A stretch of 21,450 nt of DNA, from assembly GCA_910586825.1 (NCBI GenBank), contig CAJUJF010000023.1, positions 1 to 21,450 on the forward strand. Direction: 5' to 3'. The translations under genes and the position numbers were made by a program. This stretch comes from an uncultured Christensenellaceae bacterium (lineage in GTDB: Bacteria > Bacillota > Clostridia > Christensenellales > Borkfalkiaceae). A model generated the notes under the pieces. The model did no database searches, was not told where the DNA came from, and saw only the letters and a list, made by a program, of their open reading frames with translations. Shown piece after piece: positions 17,781 through 21,450 of this stretch (position 1 is its first letter; each line of letters begins with the position of its first letter).

Positions 17781-17943
17781 ACCTATTTTATTTGCAGGGA
17801 ACTCACGTAGAAGAGTTCCGGATTGCCGTTGTTATTTCTCCTGCGCATAGCAACCGTAAAGTTTTAACACCGAAGTTGCCACTGCCGCGAAATCCACATA
17901 GAATGTGCCGTTTGAAACTATGAAACGTCGCCGTCTTTTCCCT
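17776..17943 (-). other. Intergenic region between the SGNH and binding-protein genes, with mRNA stem-loop
   Basis: A perfect 7-bp inverted repeat (GGAACTC / GAGTTCC, 8-nt loop, 17798-17819) lies about 20 nt upstream of the binding-protein ribosome site; without a T-run it is more likely a stabiliser or processing element than a terminator. On the minus strand an open frame without a start codon reads SNGTFYVDFAAVATSVLKLY and ends at 17832; it looks coding-like but is not called. No clear promoter was found. Confidence 0.55.
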
Positions 17944-19101
17944 TTAAGCTTTCTCTTCGATTACGCAGCCCGCTTTTTGCAACTGTTCGGTAAAAATCGA
18001 ATATGTTTCGAGTAACGGATGGATATACGAACCGCCGTGGTTTGGATTAAGTTTATCCTTCGTGATCATCCATCCGGTATCGATATAACGCACCCAATCT
18101 TTATCTCTGCACCATGTTTTGGTCTGCGTGTTGACCGAATTGATGACTTTGTTGTGCGAACCGTCGTCGTCCCAACGGGAAGTAATCGCAAAATAATACA
18201 GATTTGTCTGCGGGAATTTTTTGTGCAACAGCGTTAAGAAGTGCTGCAATCCGTTTTCTGTTTCCGCCGCCGACTGTCCTGTGCCGATGTTGTTCGTGCC
18301 GAGGTGAATGACGATGTTTTTGGGCGCTTTGTCGCCGAACGCCGTAAACACCGTGTTCATATACTGTTCCCAATCGTTCGTAGTCGCCTCGCTGATGCCC
18401 GCTAAAAACACGTCTTTGCCGTTGTAGTCGTCGGTGTAAAAATCCGTCCAAAACCAACGTCTGTCAAAGAACGAATCCCCGATAAACACCGTCGTTTTCT
18501 CGTTCACCGCAACCGTCGCGCCCGTGGCGTTCCCGTTATCGTCGACCAAAACGCCCTTGCCGAGCATTTTGGCATATTCGGTGTATTTCGGCGTGCTTGC
18601 GGCGGGAAGGGTATTGCACGTAACCGTAAACGTCGCTGTCTTGTGGCGGGCGGAACGCACTTTCACCTGAACCGGACCGACCGCGTCCGCCGCGGCTTTG
18701 ACCGTTTGTTTTTCGGCATTGAGCGTGATCTTTTCCCGATCGTATTCGTACGTCACCGCCTCCGCCTTGCTTGCGTCGGCAAACACAAGCCGAAATTCAC
18801 TCTCTACGTCCGTCCATGCGGTCACGTCGGCAACGGTCAGCGTGCCGAGACCCTTTTGCGCATAATCGCAGACGGTGCACACATGATCTGCGTCGTAATC
18901 GTGCGCGGCTTTATCTTTGAGTTCCGTCGTATCGTCGCAGAGCGGAGCGTGCCAATGATACGTTTCGTCGCTGCTCCACTTCGTATCGTATTCATGCTGC
19001 GTATGTCCCGTTTGAGACGGATCTTCTCCGCACGCCGCAAGCGAAAAAACCGCGGACAACGTTATCAGTAAGCTTAAAACACTGCAAATTGTTTTTTTCA
19101 T
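17944..19101 (-). CDS. SGNH/GDSL-hydrolase lipoprotein, probable carbohydrate esterase
   Basis: Surface lipoprotein of 385 residues (lipobox LAAC, C24). Residues 33-78 form a His/Cys-rich segment (H33, H36, HWH 49-51, C55, H67, H73, CTVC 75-78) that may bind a metal. An Ig-like domain (about 86-165) follows. The SGNH hydrolase domain (about 200-385) has the nucleophile motif IGDS (S210), the block II glycine in AGIS (G235), GTNN (268-271) and the late H361 in YIHPL. The Asp usually three residues before that His is a Ser here. It may be a polysaccharide acetyl or acyl esterase. ATG 19101 is chosen because the signal peptide and a purine-rich ribosome site fit it; the in-frame ATG 27 nt upstream has neither. 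First gene of the operon. Confidence 0.85.
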   Translation of the reverse strand: MKKTICSVLSLLITLSAVFSLAACGEDPSQTGHTQHEYDTKWSSDETYHWHAPLCDDTTELKDKAAHDYDADHVCTVCDYAQKGLGTLTVADVTAWTDVESEFRLVFADASKAEAVTYEYDREKITLNAEKQTVKAAADAVGPVQVKVRSARHKTATFTVTCNTLPAASTPKYTEYAKMLGKGVLVDDNGNATGATVAVNEKTTVFIGDSFFDRRWFWTDFYTDDYNGKDVFLAGISEATTNDWEQYMNTVFTAFGDKAPKNIVIHLGTNNIGTGQSAAETENGLQHFLTLLHKKFPQTNLYYFAITSRWDDDGSHNKVINSVNTQTKTWCRDKDWVRYIDTGWMITKDKLNPNHGGSYIHPLLETYSIFTEQLQKAGCVIEEKA

Positions 19102-19137
19102 AACCGTATTTTCCTTTTCCCTGATCATATTTTGAAA

Positions 19138-19201
19138 AACAGGGCAAGCGTAAATCTTTCCGTCGGGGGAAACAAAAAAGATTTACGTTCGGCATCCTGT
19201 T
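19138..19201 (-). promoter_or_regulatory. Leader stem-loop 3, nearest the first gene
   Basis: An 11-bp perfect inverted repeat (CGTAAATCTTT at 19149-19159, AAAGATTTACG at 19177-19187) is nested in a second 6-bp repeat (AACAGG / CCTGTT at 19138-19143 and 19196-19201). On the minus strand the outer arm runs into TTTTTC, so the RNA looks terminator-like, about 30 nt before the SGNH start codon. Possible attenuator. Confidence 0.65.
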
Positions 19202-19208
19202 AATTGTT

Positions 19209-19236
19209 TTTCTGTTACGATATCACGTAACAGAAA
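19209..19236 (-). promoter_or_regulatory. Leader inverted repeat 2
   Basis: Perfect 11-bp arms TTTCTGTTACG / CGTAACAGAAA around a 6-bp centre. It could be an RNA hairpin in the operon leader or a dimeric repressor operator. Its TTACG and AACAG parts also match the arms of leader stem-loop 3, so mutually exclusive pairings are possible. Confidence 0.65.
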
Positions 19237-19254
19237 TGAAGGGGTACCCCTTCA
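19237..19254 (-). promoter_or_regulatory. Leader inverted repeat 1, perfect 18-bp palindrome
   Basis: TGAAGGGGTACCCCTTCA reads the same on both strands and directly abuts leader repeat 2. Continuous self-complementarity without a loop favours a protein-binding operator, although an RNA hairpin with a small loop is possible. It lies about 30 bp downstream of the predicted operon promoter. Confidence 0.65.
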
Positions 19255-19282
19255 CGAAAAAAAACCACATTTTTTGTTCGCA

Positions 19283-19311
19283 ATTATATTTTATCACTTA
19301 TGATTGCCTTT
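19283..19311 (-). promoter_or_regulatory. Candidate promoter of the carbohydrate operon
   Basis: On the minus strand TATAAT (19288-19283) follows a poor -35 (AAAGGC, 19311-19306) at 17 bp, a pattern expected of an activator-dependent promoter. The implied transcript starts near 19276 and has a leader of about 175 nt. The -35 region overlaps one arm of a 9-bp inverted repeat (TGCCTTTTT / AAAAAGGCA, 19305-19328). Confidence 0.5.
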
Positions 19312-19315
19312 TTCG

Positions 19316-19324
19316 ACGCAAAAA
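19316..19324. promoter_or_regulatory. Candidate regulator box, copy 1
   Basis: ACGCAAAAA, immediately upstream of the operon's weak -35. An exact second copy lies at 19390-19398 in the regulator's own promoter. This placement fits an AraC-family activator contacting RNA polymerase, but no binding data support it. Confidence 0.35.
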
Positions 19325-19379
19325 GGCATGATTTTGTGTCAAAAGCGTACTGAAATTTATAAAAATCCGCTGCACATAA

Positions 19380-19407
19380 TTGACTTTATACGCAAAAATC
19401 TTATAAT
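19380..19407 (+). promoter_or_regulatory. Strong promoter of the AraC-family gene; transcript apparently leaderless
   Basis: TTGACT and TATAAT separated by 16 bp form a near-consensus housekeeping promoter. The expected transcription start, about 7 nt after the -10 box, falls on or within a few bases of the ATG at 19414. The spacer contains ACGCAAAAA (19390-19398), shared with the operon side, so self-regulation is plausible. Confidence 0.75.
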
Positions 19408-19413
19408 AGAGTT

Positions 19414-20214
19414 ATGGGAACCAACGTTTCAAGCAATTGGATGCGCAGTTTACAAGAAACCAACCGCGATTTTCCTTCATATTTCCACGCCGAAAAATAC
19501 GAATCCATCGGCTACAAAGACCATCTTCACCGCAACATCGAAGTATACTGCGTCGTAAAAGGCAGATCGCACGTCACAATCAACGAACGCGAATACGATT
19601 TAACCGAAGGACAAGCCGTCGTCATTAACAGCATGCAGATTCATTCTTATAAAAATAGCGAGGGAACTATCGTTTCTTTCTTATTGATAGGATCTAACTA
19701 TCTGCAACTATTCAACTCGCTGTATCCCGAACGAATCCTCCCCGAATTTTTATTCGATAAAGACGCGAACAAGCCTGTTTTGGAGATGATTGATAGAATT
19801 GCGGTACAGTATGACGACTTTGACGCCTTCGAAAGCATGAGCTATTCAAATCTCTTGATTCACCATATCGTGGGAGCGTACGGAACAGAGGTTGCAAAAA
19901 AAGGCTCGAAAAGATTTATTTTTTCGGAAATTATTCAATACATTTACGATCATTACACCGAGGATCTGTCCCTTACAAGCCTTGCCGAACAGTTCGGCTA
20001 TGCGCCGCGTTCGCTCGGTCATATGTTCGGTAAATACGTGAAAATGGATATCCGCAATTTTATCAACAGCGTCCGCGTCGAAAAGGTTCTCGAAATGAAC
20101 GCCGACCCCGCTTACCGCGATACGCCCATTCTTAAGCTTGCGCTCTCCTGCGGCTTCAACAGCGCTTCGAGCTTCTACCGCGCCTACCGCAAAAATTTCG
20201 GAAAAACTCGTTGA
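19414..20214 (+). CDS. AraC-family transcriptional regulator
   Basis: A 266-residue two-domain regulator. Residues about 30-80 form a cupin-type sensing half (HLHRNIEVYCVVKG, then LTEGQAVVINSMQIHSY), which normally binds a sugar ligand. A helical linker reaches to about 165. Residues about 168-264 hold the two helix-turn-helix units (LSLTSLAEQFGYAPRSLGHMF, with FINSVRVEKVLEM, and ILKLALSCGFNSASSFYRAY), the standard AraC signature. It is transcribed away from the sugar operon across a shared control region and is probably its activator. No ribosome binding site precedes ATG 19414, and none precedes the next ATG (19441), in keeping with a leaderless message. A terminator follows directly. Confidence 0.93.
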   Translation: MGTNVSSNWMRSLQETNRDFPSYFHAEKYESIGYKDHLHRNIEVYCVVKGRSHVTINEREYDLTEGQAVVINSMQIHSYKNSEGTIVSFLLIGSNYLQLFNSLYPERILPEFLFDKDANKPVLEMIDRIAVQYDDFDAFESMSYSNLLIHHIVGAYGTEVAKKGSKRFIFSEIIQYIYDHYTEDLSLTSLAEQFGYAPRSLGHMFGKYVKMDIRNFINSVRVEKVLEMNADPAYRDTPILKLALSCGFNSASSFYRAYRKNFGKTR

Positions 20215-20222
20215 TATTTTAT

Positions 20223-20247
20223 AACGAACTTCCGCAAGTTCGTTTTC
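20223..20247 (+). terminator. Terminator of the AraC-family gene
   Basis: A perfect 9-bp stem AACGAACTT / AAGTTCGTT with loop CCGC, followed by TTC, begins 8 bp after the stop codon. The T-run is short but the position is typical. Confidence 0.75.
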
Positions 20248-20307
20248 TGCCGATAAAGGATCGAAAGTCTCGACAAATAGTCCACTACTTTTTTATAAAG
20301 CACTAAA

Positions 20308-20337
20308 GAATGCCGTCCTCGAATAAAGGCGGCATTC
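20308..20337 (-). terminator. Probable terminator of the Ku-ligase unit
   Basis: GAATGCCG / CGGCATTC, extended by three more pairs beyond a one-base bulge, lies about 80 bp after the ligase stop and is followed on the minus strand by TTTAGTGCTTT. The T-run is interrupted, so its strength is uncertain. Confidence 0.55.
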
Positions 20338-20418
20338 CTATTTCATGCATCTCTCGATAAAATTTCTTTATGAAACCTCAAAATTAGCTTTGTGTCAATC
20401 ATAAAATTGCGTAAACCA

Positions 20419-21333
20419 TTATTTATCGTCCCGCAAACCTTTCCAAACAGGTTGGCGCATTCCGCCGCTCTCCGTTTCGTGCATATAGTGCGCCGTGCCG
20501 ATTAGTTCGGGTTTCAACCAGACAGCATTTTTATATTTCTCGAACCACGGTCGTTTGACCGTGTTCTTTTTTGCGTATTTTAAGATAATTGCCTGTTCCT
20601 CCTTGCTCACGCCGAGATACACTTTTCCGCGGCATTGCAAATTACCGTTTTCGTCGTAGTAGCCGAGAATCAAATCTTTGGGTATTCCGTCCTCGTCGGG
20701 CTGATAGCCGCAGATAAGCAGATCCTCGTCCTGCATGACTTTAATCTTTATCCAATCGCTCGTGCGCTTTCCGATATGATACAGTCCGTCCTTCTTCTTT
20801 GCGACAATTCCTTCCAAGTCCTGCTCTTTTGCAAGATTGAAAAATGCGATCCCCTTTTCTTCGATATAGCGCGAAATGCTCAATCCGTTTCCCTCGCGCA
20901 CTTTGTCTTGCAAGATTGCTTTACGTTCCATGAGCGGCTTGTCCGTTAAATCTTTTCCGTTGTAATAGAGAATATCGTATGCCGCAAACTGCACGGACTG
21001 CTTCTTTGCCGCGAGCTGTATCCTAAATTTATCGCTCATTAAGCTACGTTTTTGCAACGCATAAAAATCGGGCTTGCCGTTCGATAACAAGACAAGCTCT
21101 CCGTCCAAAACGATATTCTTTTTCACGCACTTGCTCATTTCCGAAAGTTCAGGGTAGATTGCCGATACGTCTTTGAACCGCTTATTATGCAACACTACGT
21201 CCTTGCCAAGATAGGTAATACAGCGAATACCGTCTAACTTTAATTCATAGATATAGGCTTTATCGTCGTACGGCTCTTTGACCTCGTTCAATAGCATGGG
21301 AGATATGTTCTTATCGTGAAATAAATCCGCCAT
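20419..21333 (-). CDS. ligD: Stand-alone LigD-type ATP-dependent DNA ligase
   Basis: Seals broken DNA ends in bacterial non-homologous end joining. The 304-residue protein has the nucleotidyltransferase motifs in order: motif I ELKLDGIR with adenylated K32, motif III LDGEL (76-80), motif IV EGIVAK (174-179) and motif V WIKIK (194-198). An OB-fold domain (about 205-304) ends in the LigD-like VWLKPELIG and QPVWKGLRDDK. The polymerase and phosphoesterase domains of full-length LigD are absent, so this is the ligase domain only. The start codon shares one base with the Ku stop (TAATG), so the pair is co-translated. The gene is unrelated to the sugar operon and is separated from it by the regulator and two terminators. 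Confidence 0.93.
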   Translation of the reverse strand: MADLFHDKNISPMLLNEVKEPYDDKAYIYELKLDGIRCITYLGKDVVLHNKRFKDVSAIYPELSEMSKCVKKNIVLDGELVLLSNGKPDFYALQKRSLMSDKFRIQLAAKKQSVQFAAYDILYYNGKDLTDKPLMERKAILQDKVREGNGLSISRYIEEKGIAFFNLAKEQDLEGIVAKKKDGLYHIGKRTSDWIKIKVMQDEDLLICGYQPDEDGIPKDLILGYYDENGNLQCRGKVYLGVSKEEQAIILKYAKKNTVKRPWFEKYKNAVWLKPELIGTAHYMHETESGGMRQPVWKGLRDDK

Positions 21334-21450
21334 TATGCTTCCTTCTTCTTGCTTTTGGGCGCACGCTCGACAGGCGGTTTCGGCTTTTTCGTCAGTTCAA
21401 GCGACTTCGTGAGCGCTTCCATAAGGTTGGATACCGTGATTTCCTTTTCC
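21333..21450 (-). CDS. ku: Ku DNA end-binding protein, C-terminal fragment (cut by window edge)
   Basis: Only the last 38 residues are in the window. They read VSNLMEALTKSLELTKKP and then a Lys/Pro-rich tail ending KSKKKEA. The segment VSNLMEALxxSL is the typical end of the bacterial Ku core, and the basic tail is usual for Ku. It would bind broken ends as a homodimer and recruit the ligase encoded immediately downstream. The identification rests on this short motif plus the adjacent ligase gene. Confidence 0.8.
   Translation of the reverse strand, partial: EKEITVSNLMEALTKSLELTKKPKPPVERAPKSKKKEA

Noticed and set aside
17832..17933. Coding-like minus-strand frame between the SGNH and binding-protein genes
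   Set aside because: No start codon or ribosome site, and the frame is closed by a stop upstream inside the SGNH gene; at most a remnant.
19101..19128. Upstream ATG (19128) as start of the SGNH lipoprotein
   Set aside because: It lacks a ribosome site and puts charged residues before the signal peptide; ATG 19101 begins a normal MKKT-type lipoprotein signal.
19337..19342. Perfect TTGACA on the minus strand as -35 of the sugar operon
   Set aside because: No acceptable -10 box lies 16-18 bp downstream (the positions read GCGTCG); the TATAAT at 19283-19288 is much too far away.

Overview
The window looks like a chromosomal segment of a Gram-positive Bacillota species, probably a gut Clostridia and perhaps Christensenellales-like. 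The taxon is an inference; the Gram-positive call rests on strong AAGGAGG-type ribosome binding sites, four lipoprotein signal peptides with lipoboxes and no outer-membrane proteins. No rRNA, tRNA, CRISPR array or transposase was seen.

Layout from left to right. (1) Positions 1-1115 hold an accessory, phage- or mobile-element-like cluster on the minus strand: three small overlapping genes (a DeoR-type helix-turn-helix protein and two short unknown proteins), ended by an intrinsic terminator, with a short purine-rich repeat just beyond it. (2) A strong hairpin with poly-T on both sides (1199-1239) separates this from (3) a large minus-strand carbohydrate-use operon, 1502-19101. In order of transcription it encodes an SGNH-hydrolase lipoprotein, an unusually long extracellular solute-binding lipoprotein, two ABC permeases, a GH43 lipoprotein with a discoidin-like C-terminus, a 1970-residue repeat-built lipoprotein with a CBM9/DOMON-like head, a cytoplasmic GH3 enzyme and a cytoplasmic GH31 enzyme with a PA14-like insertion. 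(4) A divergent AraC-family regulator (19414-20214) lies upstream and is the obvious candidate controller. (5) At the right end is the DNA-repair pair Ku (C-terminus only) and a stand-alone LigD-type ATP-dependent ligase, which is unrelated to sugar use.

How the sugar genes probably work together (inference from families and predicted location): the giant lipoprotein would hold a plant-type glycan at the cell surface, the SGNH protein would remove acyl groups and the GH43 would trim side chains outside the cell. The binding protein and permeases would import oligosaccharides using an ATPase encoded elsewhere, since none is present here. GH3 (beta-glycosidase) and GH31 (alpha-glycosidase) would finish degradation in the cytoplasm. 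The enzyme mix fits a decorated hemicellulose such as arabinoxylan or xyloglucan, but the sequence does not prove the substrate.

The most notable features are the giant non-catalytic lipoprotein with about four repeats of a three-domain module, a 5' leader with three consecutive strong inverted repeats, an apparently leaderless regulator transcript, and a terminator-like hairpin inside the operon between the surface and cytoplasmic parts.
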